This document shows positions 6,988 through 14,434 of a stretch of DNA of 20,754 nucleotides, piece by piece. Position 1 is the stretch's first letter, and each line of letters opens with the position of its first letter. Source of the DNA: Bacteroidales bacterium (GTDB lineage: Bacteria > Bacteroidota > Bacteroidia > Bacteroidales > Muribaculaceae); contig DXXK01000004.1 of NCBI GenBank assembly GCA_019416425.1, positions 1 through 20,754 of the forward strand, given 5' to 3'. The position numbers and the translations under genes were made by a program. Under the pieces are notes generated by a model that ran no database searches, was not told where the DNA came from, and worked only from the letters and a program-made list of their open reading frames with translations.

Positions 6988-8094
6988 ATGAAAAAATTAT
7001 TAACATTTCTTGCAGTCTCGACTATGCTGATTGGTTGCGCACGCAACGACGCGGATCTTGTACAACAGGATCGCGCCCACAATGCCACTCGGTCGAACGG
7101 CATATCCATAGTGATGGATGAGGATTCCGTACTGCATTTCCAGAGTCAGGAGGATTTCCTGGCGGTAATGGAGAAACTTCAGGAGATGGATACCCATCAG
7201 AAAATTGAGTATGTGAAACAGCTGGTGCCTGGATTTGTCTCCATTCAGGAACAGTATGACACAGCGTTGCATGAAATCGACAGTCTTGTCAATACCGAAG
7301 CTGATTACGAGGAGTTCAAAAAGAAATACCCGCAGTTCTATTACGCCAATGAGGATGGCGACTGTGGTGTATATATTCCCATGGAATATGAAGAGTTAGG
7401 ATACCTGACTCCAGCTTCCTGCAAGCTTGTTGTCGGCGAGCAATCTATTGAAAAGTTAGATATGAATGTTTATCCGAAACTGAAAGCGCAGGGATTGACC
7501 TATTCCTCTTCTGACATGGTGATCGATCTCGAAGCAGGCGAGACCATACCCTCCCATGCAGCTTCCGACATTAACGGAACTTTCGTGTTCTCAGGAACAC
7601 ATGTAGACCCCATCCCTGCACGTGAAAGATTTGAATCGCGATGGATTAAGGATGGACGCCGAATGCTCAAACTGAAGTCAAGACGTCACATGTATAGACG
7701 CTGGATTGCACCGGGCGTATACTTATGGGATGGCAGACTGCATGTAGAGATATGTTTTAGAAAGAAGACAGGACTGGTATGGATAAACTATCGGTCCAAG
7801 ACCAAGTCCAATGTTCAGGCAAGCGAGGACAATGGAATGACCTGGCATAATTTCCCCACTTATACTGAATCCGGATATAGCTCGCATGATGTGGATTTCG
7901 GCATTCCCTGCCATGTGTTCAAGGATTCCACCGGGCATTATGTATATCTGTTCCCTAAATTGAAGTGTAAGGCTACGGTTGAATACCAGGGATTCTCAAA
8001 ACCGGAGACATTTGACTGGTCGTTGCGTGGCGCAAGCTTTACATCTCCTTATGTGGGGGGAGTACCTATAGACGTGATTGGAGACTGGCATTAA
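6988..8094 (+). CDS. module A lipoprotein, 368 aa (possibly DUF4848-like)
   Basis: A lipoprotein signal (MKKLLTFLAVSTMLIGC, Cys17) is followed by a short polar linker (NDADL...ATRS). The body has VLHFQSQEDFLAVMEKLQEM and GFVSIQEQYDTALHEIDSL, a pattern seen in Bacteroidales lipoproteins of the DUF4848 type; I make this comparison from memory only. The C-terminal third is basic and beta-rich, with many Arg, Lys, Tyr and Trp residues. The protein is probably anchored in the outer membrane, perhaps surface-exposed. Its leader and first residues match those of the module B lipoprotein (shared ATGAAAAAATTATTA start, C-x-N-x-ADL and ATR), while the bodies are unrelated. It is probably co-transcribed from the operator-controlled promoter upstream and followed by the beta-barrel gene 82 bp on. 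Confidence 0.75.
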   Translation: MKKLLTFLAVSTMLIGCARNDADLVQQDRAHNATRSNGISIVMDEDSVLHFQSQEDFLAVMEKLQEMDTHQKIEYVKQLVPGFVSIQEQYDTALHEIDSLVNTEADYEEFKKKYPQFYYANEDGDCGVYIPMEYEELGYLTPASCKLVVGEQSIEKLDMNVYPKLKAQGLTYSSSDMVIDLEAGETIPSHAASDINGTFVFSGTHVDPIPARERFESRWIKDGRRMLKLKSRRHMYRRWIAPGVYLWDGRLHVEICFRKKTGLVWINYRSKTKSNVQASEDNGMTWHNFPTYTESGYSSHDVDFGIPCHVFKDSTGHYVYLFPKLKCKATVEYQGFSKPETFDWSLRGASFTSPYVGGVPIDVIGDWH

Positions 8095-8109
8095 TATTCT
8101 GTTTTCCAA

Positions 8110-8132
8110 AGCGAGTGCGACCGCCACTTGCT
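8110..8132 (+). other. intercistronic hairpin between lipoprotein and beta-barrel genes
   Basis: AGCGAGTG (8110-8117) pairs with CACTTGCT (8125-8132), eight pairs with one G-U and a 7-nt loop. No T-run follows, so partial termination or RNA stabilisation is more likely than full termination. Confidence 0.4.
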
Positions 8133-8176
8133 ATCGAATGAGCTGATATTTAGAATTTAATAACGACAATACAAAA

Positions 8177-8860
8177 ATGAACAGAATTATAAAAATCATG
8201 CTGGTAACGTTCGCTGCCGCGACAACGAGTGTCATCAGCGCTTCGGCACAGGAAGCCGCCACGGATGTCAGCAACCAATGGAGCGTCAGGGCAGGTATAA
8301 ATCTGTCCCATATATGCGCCGACGCAATGGCGTGGGACTATTCAGCCATGAAACCCTCGTATGAACCTGCATCATTTGGATGGGGCGTGGGAGCCATGGT
8401 CGGAGCCTCATATGACATCCGTTTCAACAGGTTCTGGAGCCTTGCGCCTGGGCTGGAGATCCAGTACATCAACAACGGCGGGAAGATACACAGCGGCTAT
8501 TACAGTACCGCGAACGATTTCCATCACCAGCACGCCAACGTGCGTCACTCCTGGGACGTCTTGATCCCGGTCCTGATGAACATGAGGGCGCCGGTAAGCG
8601 AGAACGTGGGAATCCGTGTCGGAGCTGGTCCATATGTCTCCGAGTCCTTCGTGGTGAAGGCCTATAGCCCGTTTAATGACAAACTGGAGGATTACGGCGG
8701 TGATTTCGGCCATTATTTTGACTTCGGCCTAATGGGAGAACTGGCTGTGGAGACAGGCAGGCATTTCTCGTACTTCTACAGGCTGCAGTATCCGATGCTC
8801 AAGAACCATATCCATCATCGCACGCTGACCATGTCGCTCGGAGTATCGTACGCATTCTAA
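8177..8860 (+). CDS. outer-membrane beta-barrel protein (PorT/OMP_b-brl-like), 227 aa
   Basis: A signal peptide ends at ISASA-QE (cleavage after about residue 24). The mature part shows the alternating pattern of an eight-strand outer-membrane barrel. It begins with WSVRAGINLSHI, continues with strands such as GVGAMVGASYDIRF, LAPGLEIQYI, NVGIRVGAGPYV and FDFGLMGELAVE, and ends with LTMSLGVSYAF, whose terminal Phe is typical of BAM-inserted barrels. The family resemblance is to the small PorT-type or OMP_b-brl proteins common in Bacteroidetes. These are often structural or of unknown role. It is the last gene of module A and has no counterpart in module B. A strong terminator follows. Composition is somewhat more GC-rich than the lipoprotein upstream. 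Confidence 0.8.
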   Translation: MNRIIKIMLVTFAAATTSVISASAQEAATDVSNQWSVRAGINLSHICADAMAWDYSAMKPSYEPASFGWGVGAMVGASYDIRFNRFWSLAPGLEIQYINNGGKIHSGYYSTANDFHHQHANVRHSWDVLIPVLMNMRAPVSENVGIRVGAGPYVSESFVVKAYSPFNDKLEDYGGDFGHYFDFGLMGELAVETGRHFSYFYRLQYPMLKNHIHHRTLTMSLGVSYAF

Positions 8861-8992
8861 GAAAGATTCTATAATTTAAGGGCTGTGCAAGCATGCCACC
8901 CTCTTACGGTCCTCGTATAAAGTAGATGCTAAGTACCTATGGTGCCTGCAATTATTTGAATCAACAGACGTATAAACTAAGTGATTATTGAG

Positions 8993-9037
8993 ACTGAGGT
9001 GCATGGATTCTCATGATTCATGCACTTCGGTTTATTA
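8993..9037 (+). terminator. rho-independent terminator ending module A
   Basis: ACTGAGGTGCATG (8993-9005) pairs with CATGCACTTCGGT (9019-9031) over 13 positions with two G-U pairs and a 13-nt loop. TTATTATAATTT follows. The rest of the 251-bp gap between the barrel gene and regulator B holds no gene I can see. Confidence 0.75.
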
Positions 9038-9099
9038 TAATTTATTTCAGTTAATCTAAGCATTTCTGACCAATATATCACTTTTTCCCGGATTTTTGC

Positions 9100-9107
9100 T
9101 AATTTTG
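9100..9107 (+). promoter_or_regulatory. -7 promoter box of TPR regulator B
   Basis: TAATTTTG matches TAnnTTTG and ends four bases before the first ATG (9112). The layout equals that of regulator A, including the upstream CTTTTTCCC and the downstream second ATG (9136). Conservation in both copies supports a functional element. Confidence 0.55.
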
Positions 9108-9111
9108 TGGA

Positions 9112-10980
9112 ATGAATCCAAAAGATTCCTACAAAATGAACAGAAAGCCGGGGATCACCCATCTCATATCAATATTCGGACTCATACTTGTCGCGTTGTT
9201 TGCGGCGTGCTCACGGCCAACACAACATGACGCGCGGCTTGCACAGGTTGCCGGAATTGTCTCCGATGATCCCGTATCAGCCTTTCAGATTCTCGACAGC
9301 ATCGATTCCGGTAAGCTGTCTGATCCTGACAGACATTATTACGATTTCCTGACCATCAAGGCCAGGGACAAGAACTACGTCCAGCACGAGTCCGACAGCC
9401 TAATCCTGGATGTTCTAAATTATTACTCCGGCAATCAAAAAGACCCTCTATATGTCGAAAGCCTCTACTATGCTGGACGGGTCTACTCGGATATGGGCGA
9501 CTACCCCACTGCGTTGCGGCATTACCAGCAGGCATTGGACAATCTCGACCAGAAAAGTAATCCAGATGATTTAAAAGGACGCCTGACTTACCAGACAGGT
9601 ATGCTGTATGAGCAGCTACGTCTTTATGACGATGCTACTTCGTTCTATAATGATGTCCTGAATCAGAGTTTGAAGGACAACGATTCCGTGGCAATCGTAT
9701 ATACACTCCAACGATTGGGCGGAATTTATCATGATTCAGCTTTACAAAACCAAGATGACTCAATTCGCGCACGGTATCTGCACAAAGCCGATTCAATTCT
9801 TTCTTTGGCTTTGGATTATTCCATATATCTTCCTGACACGTTCACAGCCATGTCAAGAACTTTGCTCGCTGGTGTCAAGCAGACACAGAATGACATAACA
9901 GCTGCACTCAAACTTGTAAGACATACACCCGATCAGGTTGAGCCTGTCGCAAGGAATGTTGCGCTGGCATTTGCAGCCGATATCTATCTTGAAGCAGGAA
10001 TAAATGACACGGCACTGATGTACGCACGTGAATTGATTGCCAACGAGGACATGACCAACAAAAGGATTGGTTATAAAATCGTTCTGTCAAGAAATTTCAG
10101 GAATTTAATCAATCCCGACTCTCTGGATCAATATTATGACGACTATAATGACATCTTGGATGAATACTTTGATGAAAACCGCAACACGCGGACGTTGATT
10201 CAGGACACTAAATACAACTACCAGCTCCACGAGCGCGAAAGTCAGGAAACCCACAAGGAAAATGAGATACTCCTGTGGACCATTGTCGGTTGTGTGGTCC
10301 TTGTGCTTATTCTCACTATAGTGGTTCTGTACCTTAAGTACCGTAACAAAGTCAATATAATCAGCTTGAAGGAGGCTCTCGAGACCCTGGATATCCTGAA
10401 ACGGAATATCGCACTGTCTGAGACTTCCGATAATTACAGTTCGGATGACAGCGGTAAGACTGATAACAACCCAAATGATGACGATACCGGTAACAACGAA
10501 ACTACCGATGATTCAGCCATTCAGGCTGGCAGCGATGACATTGCCGAGTCTGTCAGGCCCAATTCCAAGAAGGACCTCCATAAGTTATTGCTCCAGGAAG
10601 TGATTGCTCTGAGCGAGAAAGGCGAAAGTCAGAGCGTATCGTCTGTCATTCTCGAATCGGAGGTTTATTCCCGGCTCCGGAAGCTTATCGCATCACATAC
10701 TGGCATCAAGAATGAGATGTGGGGCGCCATTGAGGAAACTGTCTTGTCCGCCTCACCTCGATTCCGTACTAATCTCCGCATCCTGACATGGAACACGATT
10801 ACGGAGGATGAGTTCCGCGCCGCATTGCTTGTGAAATGCGGTCTCAAGCCTGTGGAGATGTGTTCCCTGCTCTCAATCACTAACGGTGCGATCAATTCCC
10901 GCCGAGCCAGAATTGGATTCAAGATTAATAACGAAAAACTGAGCGTCACCATTATCGACAACATTATCCGCACGTTATGA
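9112..10980 (+). CDS. membrane-tethered TPR regulator B with C-terminal HTH
   Basis: This 622-residue paralogue of regulator A has the same order of parts: lipobox (LFAAC, Cys33 from this start), TPR-like helices at ~40-380, membrane helix at ~388-410 (LWTIVGCVVLVLILTIVVLYL), acidic Asn/Asp/Ser linker at ~430-480 and a C-terminal helix-turn-helix-like stretch (KPVEMCSLLSITNGAINSRR). The first ~205 residues are nearly identical to A, the second half of the TPR region is clearly more diverged, the linker is unalignable and the C-terminus is similar again. ATG 9136 (MNRKPGIT) is the likelier start, for the same reasons as in A. The role is inferred to be periplasmic signal sensing coupled to transcription of the adjacent cargo genes. 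Similar C-termini suggest that A and B recognise the same boxes. Confidence 0.8.
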   Translation: MNPKDSYKMNRKPGITHLISIFGLILVALFAACSRPTQHDARLAQVAGIVSDDPVSAFQILDSIDSGKLSDPDRHYYDFLTIKARDKNYVQHESDSLILDVLNYYSGNQKDPLYVESLYYAGRVYSDMGDYPTALRHYQQALDNLDQKSNPDDLKGRLTYQTGMLYEQLRLYDDATSFYNDVLNQSLKDNDSVAIVYTLQRLGGIYHDSALQNQDDSIRARYLHKADSILSLALDYSIYLPDTFTAMSRTLLAGVKQTQNDITAALKLVRHTPDQVEPVARNVALAFAADIYLEAGINDTALMYARELIANEDMTNKRIGYKIVLSRNFRNLINPDSLDQYYDDYNDILDEYFDENRNTRTLIQDTKYNYQLHERESQETHKENEILLWTIVGCVVLVLILTIVVLYLKYRNKVNIISLKEALETLDILKRNIALSETSDNYSSDDSGKTDNNPNDDDTGNNETTDDSAIQAGSDDIAESVRPNSKKDLHKLLLQEVIALSEKGESQSVSSVILESEVYSRLRKLIASHTGIKNEMWGAIEETVLSASPRFRTNLRILTWNTITEDEFRAALLVKCGLKPVEMCSLLSITNGAINSRRARIGFKINNEKLSVTIIDNIIRTL

Positions 10981-11005
10981 CCCGGCTGTCGCAGGCATCT
11001 CCAAT

Positions 11006-11095
11006 GGAGGAAAACTGACTGCAAACAGACTGAACAGGACATCTTAATAAGCTGATTTGCTACTGATTGAAAATTCAGTCATTTTTCAGTCAGTC
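11006..11095 (+). promoter_or_regulatory. operator array B, partly decayed copy
   Basis: The array aligns without gaps to array A. GACTGC at 11017 and GACTGA at 11028 keep the 11-bp step. The outer positions (GGAGGA at 11006, GACATC at 11038) have lost the consensus. The reverse boxes TCAGTC at 11075, 11086 and 11090 are fully conserved. The boxes nearest the promoter are thus kept and two distal ones are degenerate, suggesting weaker or altered control in B. Confidence 0.55.
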
Positions 11096-11099
11096 AAAA

Positions 11100-11131
11100 T
11101 TTGCAATATCTAAACTCCTTGTCTAATTTTG
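11100..11131 (+). promoter_or_regulatory. promoter of module B cargo genes
   Basis: TTTG (11100-11103), a 20-bp spacer and TAATTTTG (11124-11131). It is identical to the module A promoter and lies 27 bp upstream of the ATG at 11159. Confidence 0.8.
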
Positions 11132-11158
11132 CAACCGAAATCAACAAAACAACAAGAC

Positions 11159-11554
11159 ATGAGAACATTAATCACCCTTTTAAGTTTCCTGCTTCTGCTG
11201 ATGGCACCCCTAAATATGGATGCTGGAAATACTGGAAACATTCCAAAGAAACGTACCGTCACCATCAAGAAATACCCAAGGAAAAATAAAGACCATGGGA
11301 AAGATGGCATACGGATTCCTTCCGCTGTAATAACCTGCACGGTTGACAAGGAGAACGGCATCCAGCCTCTGGACACTTCGGACATTGAGTCTTCTGAAGT
11401 CTGGGACAGCAGCGACACTGCCCCGATGGTGGTTTTCGAGGACGAGGCTCATTTCATCGATTACATCCTGGACATCCATCCCGAAGGCATCATCAAAATG
11501 TTCACTCCGGAGTATGTGTACATCGGATTCCTGGAATCTACTCTGACTCCCTGA
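11159..11554 (+). CDS. small secreted protein, 131 aa
   Basis: The start chosen is ATG 11159 (MRTLITLLSFLLLLMAP). An in-frame TTG 30 bp upstream would lie inside the -7 promoter box and is rejected. A signal peptide probably ends near MDA-GN. The mature part is basic at first (KKRTVTIKKYPRKNKDHGK) and acidic later (DTSDIESSEVWDSSD), ending in EYVYIGFLESTLTP. The size and the RIPSAVITCTV start of the core recall small Bacteroidales secreted proteins of the DUF3244 kind, but the match is weak. It is the first gene after the operator-controlled promoter in module B. The module A counterpart shares only the leader. Location is probably periplasmic or surface; function unknown. Confidence 0.65.
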   Translation: MRTLITLLSFLLLLMAPLNMDAGNTGNIPKKRTVTIKKYPRKNKDHGKDGIRIPSAVITCTVDKENGIQPLDTSDIESSEVWDSSDTAPMVVFEDEAHFIDYILDIHPEGIIKMFTPEYVYIGFLESTLTP

Positions 11555-11562
11555 CATTTCAC

Positions 11563-11586
11563 GGTTGGATAACGCGTGATTCAACC
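11563..11586 (+). other. intercistronic hairpin in module B
   Basis: GGTTGGAT (11563-11570) pairs with ATTCAACC (11579-11586), eight pairs with one G-U and an 8-nt loop. No T-run follows, so read-through into the lipoprotein gene is expected. Confidence 0.4.
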
Positions 11587-11651
11587 AAATATCTTCACTC
11601 CCTGCCTGATTGAGCTCGTCTGACAGAGAAGTATACAAACTAAATAACAAA

Positions 11652-12539
11652 ATGAAAAAATTATTATTCATGACCGCGCTCATGCTTGGATTCATAGTGA
11701 CATCCTGCAACAACGCGGACCTGGCCGATGGCCAGAACAAGCCGGCAACAAGAGCCGGACAAGTGGCGAACCTTGATCTCCGGGATTTCGGCAAGGTACA
11801 CAATCTGATTATGGACTATGGTCAGTCTCAGCTTGCCCGGAATTCCGGCATAAGCCCTATGTCAACCGATAACGAAGTCCTCGTTGGCAATCTCAACAAT
11901 GCCATCAAGGATAACATGGCCAACTTCCTGAGAAACACAACAATCAGCTCGTTGTGCGGAGATATGGTAGATTCAATGGATGACTATCTGGAGTATTACG
12001 GAACCTACATCGACGAACATTTCCTGGAGCCTATACCGGATTCAGAAACCAACGGCAAACATATTGACGGAACCAGCATTCTGGAGCAGGCGTACAACTG
12101 CGGCGTACTTGATGAGGCAGAATACGACATGCTGAAACGGTTGTCCGGAATTGCATTGGATGCTGATAACGGATGTTCATTATCCACAATGTCCAACCAA
12201 CTGCAGGATGCATTAACAATCTGGGAAATTAACAACGGGAAAGTGGATAATGTATCTGTGAAAACAGACGGATTAGCAAGTGGCATATGCTTACAAATAG
12301 GAATATACTCCTGTGAATGGTGGAATGGCTCCTATGTTCTAATCTCTAACAATGGGCCTCAGCGAATTGCCCCTTGGCTGGCATATCTCGCCGGAAGAGA
12401 TTTAAAAGGTGCTATCCGAGGAACTGTAAAATACATAGTAAAATCCTATATTAATGGTTCAGAGATGACCTGGGAAGGAGCCGGAACCTCAGCATTGGTT
12501 GGCGGTGTAAAATCAAGTATAGGCGGTCTGTTCAGATAA
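11652..12539 (+). CDS. module B lipoprotein, 295 aa, with glycine-rich C-terminus
   Basis: The start is ATG 11652, giving the lipoprotein signal MKKLLFMTALMLGFIVTSC (Cys19). An upstream in-frame TTG would only add a non-signal extension. A polar linker (NNADLADGQNKPATRAG) matches the corresponding linker of the module A lipoprotein, but the rest is different. Residues ~45-235 look helical and acidic. Residues ~238-295 are amphipathic and glycine-rich (LKGAIRGTVKYIVKSY, then GAGTSALVGGVKSSIGGLF), a composition seen in membrane-active peptides and in other Bacteroidales secreted proteins. The family is not recognised. Next to two tiny membrane proteins, this could be an effector with protective partners, but that is speculation. 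Confidence 0.7.
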   Translation: MKKLLFMTALMLGFIVTSCNNADLADGQNKPATRAGQVANLDLRDFGKVHNLIMDYGQSQLARNSGISPMSTDNEVLVGNLNNAIKDNMANFLRNTTISSLCGDMVDSMDDYLEYYGTYIDEHFLEPIPDSETNGKHIDGTSILEQAYNCGVLDEAEYDMLKRLSGIALDADNGCSLSTMSNQLQDALTIWEINNGKVDNVSVKTDGLASGICLQIGIYSCEWWNGSYVLISNNGPQRIAPWLAYLAGRDLKGAIRGTVKYIVKSYINGSEMTWEGAGTSALVGGVKSSIGGLFR

Positions 12540-12547
12540 AATAAAAT

Positions 12548-12594
12548 CAAGTATCTGTTGGTAAAGTTCAAACAATTTTCCTAACAGATACTTG
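12548..12594 (+). terminator. terminator or attenuator between lipoprotein and small membrane genes
   Basis: CAAGTATCTGTT (12548-12559) pairs perfectly with AACAGATACTTG (12583-12594), with a 23-nt loop. An A/T-rich stretch follows. Part of the right arm, CAGATACT (12585-12592), can instead pair with AGTATCTG (12611-12618), directly in front of the next ATG. The element may therefore switch between termination and start-site masking. Confidence 0.6.
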
Positions 12595-12620
12595 TTAATT
12601 ATTAAAAAACAGTATCTGAA

Positions 12621-12836
12621 ATGCATAAACTAATGATGCTAATTATTTGTAGCGAAGCGACAGGTTCATTCACTATGATGCAGAACTTGGTTACCTTCAT
12701 CGGAATAACATTTATGATTATTATTTCGACTAATTATCCATCCCGGAAATTCGAGATTGGCACCATCAAGCTGATCCAGAGAGTATGGACACTGAAGAAA
12801 CGGGTAAAAGAATTGAAACAAAAATTAGGGGAATAA
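12621..12836 (+). CDS. small single-pass membrane protein, 71 aa
   Basis: The frame encodes MHKLMMLIICSEATGSF, then a membrane helix (LVTFIGITFMIIIST), then a basic helical tail (LKKRVKELKQKLGE) that could form a coiled coil. An internal ATG-ATG at 12675-12680 gives a cleaner N-terminus (MMQNLVTF), and the true start may be there. The stop is one base before the ATG of the next small gene, which indicates translational coupling. The topology (short N-terminus outside, charged tail in the cytoplasm) is shared with the next protein. Role unknown. Small membrane proteins beside a secreted effector often serve as immunity or accessory proteins, but nothing here proves it. Confidence 0.5.
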   Translation: MHKLMMLIICSEATGSFTMMQNLVTFIGITFMIIISTNYPSRKFEIGTIKLIQRVWTLKKRVKELKQKLGE

Positions 12837-12837
12837 T

Positions 12838-13029
12838 ATGGACTCTTCATGGAAGAATGTATTTATTCTATTAGCGGTATGCGCAGTGATATTCACACTG
12901 CTTACAATAATCGAGATATATGTGGAGAAAAAGATACGAGCGTATTACCTAAAAAAAAGCAGACAACTCGAAGCTGAGGAGCATGAACTCCTGAATCGCC
13001 TTAATGCAAAGGAGACTCAAGGAAAATAG
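12838..13029 (+). CDS. small single-pass membrane protein, 63 aa
   Basis: A short N-terminus (MDSSWKN) precedes one membrane helix (VFILLAVCAVIFTLLTIIEIYV) and a highly charged tail (RAYYLKKSRQLEAEEHELLNRL) with a heptad-like pattern suggesting a coiled coil. It starts one base after the preceding stop codon, so the two are very likely co-translated and may form a heteromeric pair through their tails. No family is recognised. It is the last gene of module B. A/T-rich DNA and a GC-containing repeat-like stretch (CTCTGCGCCTCTGCGCG, about 13062-13078) follow, with no clear terminator. Confidence 0.55.
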   Translation: MDSSWKNVFILLAVCAVIFTLLTIIEIYVEKKIRAYYLKKSRQLEAEEHELLNRLNAKETQGK

Positions 13030-13215
13030 CGAACATTTTTCGCCATAGAGTGAACTATTTCTCTGCGCCTCTGCGCGTTATTAAACCGCCCAAAAGAAAA
13101 AATTCATGGGCCATGCAATATCATGCGGCAAAGTTCATCATTGATAATGTGGGGCGACGTGATGAAAAATCTTGTCACGTCATACCTGAATTTGCATCAA
13201 ATCAATCAATGGCTT

Positions 13216-13740
13216 ATGAATAGATTCTTTAGGAAAGGGTTAACCGGGACGCTCATTCTCATGACATGCGGCCTGCTTGCTGTGTCATGTCATAACGAAG
13301 AGTGGACCTCCTTCGAGGAAGTAGAACTGGACGTCAAGGGGATTGCCCTGCATCAAAGCGGAACGTGCGAATACGCCGCTACGATTCCAGCTTCTGGTGC
13401 GACATTCACCGCTACAGCCAACGGCAAGAATCGTGAATTCGGATACCTTGGGCAGTTTTTTGGAAAATATGTCGACCTTGATGGCAAAACGATCCATGTG
13501 GCATGGCTACGAAACCAACATACTACCCCATCGGAGAATGATTCCTTCTATCTCCCCGGCAACAAGCTTCCCCAAGGACCATGGGGCCGGGTGAGATATC
13601 TGAATGAACAAGTACCCTACTCAACCGAGATCTCAATTGCTCCTAACGATTCCAAAGAACCGAGAGAGTTTGAATTCCAGTTCGGTATGGCATATACCAT
13701 CACCGTTATCCATGTGACGCAGCAAGGCTCGACAGAATAA
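13216..13740 (+). CDS. lipoprotein with BACON-like beta-sandwich, 174 aa
   Basis: The frame is open from an ATG at 13123, but ATG 13216 is preferred because it gives a proper lipoprotein signal (MNRFFRKGLTGTLILMTCGLLAVSC, Cys25). The upstream extension is not signal-like. The mature protein is beta-rich: a first strand region with ATIPASGATFTATANG and a final strand MAYTITVIHVTQQGS, which is the pattern that closes BACON domains in Bacteroidetes. BACON domains are thought to bind carbohydrate or mucin or to act as spacers, so a surface-exposed outer-membrane lipoprotein is likely. It appears to be a single gene with no module A/B operator in front of it. The domain assignment is by pattern only. 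Confidence 0.65.
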   Translation: MNRFFRKGLTGTLILMTCGLLAVSCHNEEWTSFEEVELDVKGIALHQSGTCEYAATIPASGATFTATANGKNREFGYLGQFFGKYVDLDGKTIHVAWLRNQHTTPSENDSFYLPGNKLPQGPWGRVRYLNEQVPYSTEISIAPNDSKEPREFEFQFGMAYTITVIHVTQQGSTE

Positions 13741-14434
13741 AACCTACAAGCCGTTTGTACCGCATGAACATTTCCTGACTTCGTCACTTCTTCAGGTCGG
13801 GGAAATATAATGATTGAGTGTCAAAAGAATAGAAAAATCGAAGAATGGCTCAGGGTGACACGACGCTGCTTGCCGGCACGTTTGGTGGCGCGCAAAGCCG
13901 CAAAGGGCTCCGCATGGTTCTCAAATAAGCTGCGATGGATGTCGGGGCGGCACACAGTATGATGGACTCCGCTGCCTGCGCCAAGCTCGCCAAGGGTTAT
14001 GGATAACCCTGACGCGGATTTCGCCAAGCCGTCCGGATGGCTTCGCGGCCTTGGCGTCGGGAATCCAGATTCCATCGCGGCCTTGGCGGGAGCGGCGACT
14101 CTCCGGAAGGCTACGGTCAACATAAAATATGGATAACATTAACCGAGTCAACTTTCTCCAGGTTTAAAGGCATCTGACAGTCAACCAAAATCAGGAAAAG
14201 GCACCCATTACATCATCCAATGACCCCCTTTGCGGCTTTGCGCGCCCCCACGAGTAAGCCGGATGTCTGTGATATCTTATGATCAATTTCAGAAGATTGC
14301 TGATTTGGAGGGTGATGTCGGGTGACGCAACGACGAAGTGTCAGGACTGTATGAACTTTTTTTCGCCACAGCATGGGACTTTTTCATTGCCTGTGTGTCT
14401 ATATAGTAAACACAATAACCAATAAACACAATTT
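13741..14434. repeat. 694-bp gene-free, repeat-rich intergenic region
   Basis: No credible gene is seen on either strand. Open frames here lack start signals and family features. The stretch holds a 21-bp inverted repeat whose arms are 318 bp apart, a 14-bp direct repeat TCGCGGCCTTGGCG at 14043 and 14075, and a near-perfect palindrome AGGGTTAT-GG-ATAACCCT at 13993-14010. AAGCC/GGCTT and GCCAAG/CTTGGC complementary pairs lie around 14025-14056. It is locally GC-rich between AT-rich flanks and sits at the border between the AT-rich left part and the GC-rich dcw side. It resembles a dispersed Bacteroidales intergenic repeat or a degraded mobile fragment. Confidence 0.5.
13887..14246. repeat. 21-bp perfect inverted repeat, arms 318 bp apart
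   Basis: The left arm 13887-13907 begins GGCGCGCAAAGCCG. The right arm 14226-14246 ends CGGCTTTGCGCGCC and is its exact reverse complement. The arms enclose the palindrome and direct repeats of the gene-free region, as the ends of a non-autonomous element would. No target duplication was recognised. Confidence 0.6.

Noticed and set aside
11129..11158. Upstream TTG start for the 131-aa secreted protein
   Set aside because: The TTG lies inside the -7 promoter box and the added residues would spoil the signal peptide; ATG 11159 is preferred.
13887..14088. CRISPR-like array
   Set aside because: There are only two or three short repeats with irregular spacing and no cas genes. They are better explained as inverted and direct repeats of an intergenic element.
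13921..14151. Possible 76-codon Arg-rich minus-strand protein in the gene-free block
   Set aside because: The frame is created by the GC-rich repeats and palindromes, and has no start context or family pattern. Such repeat-derived frames are usually spurious.
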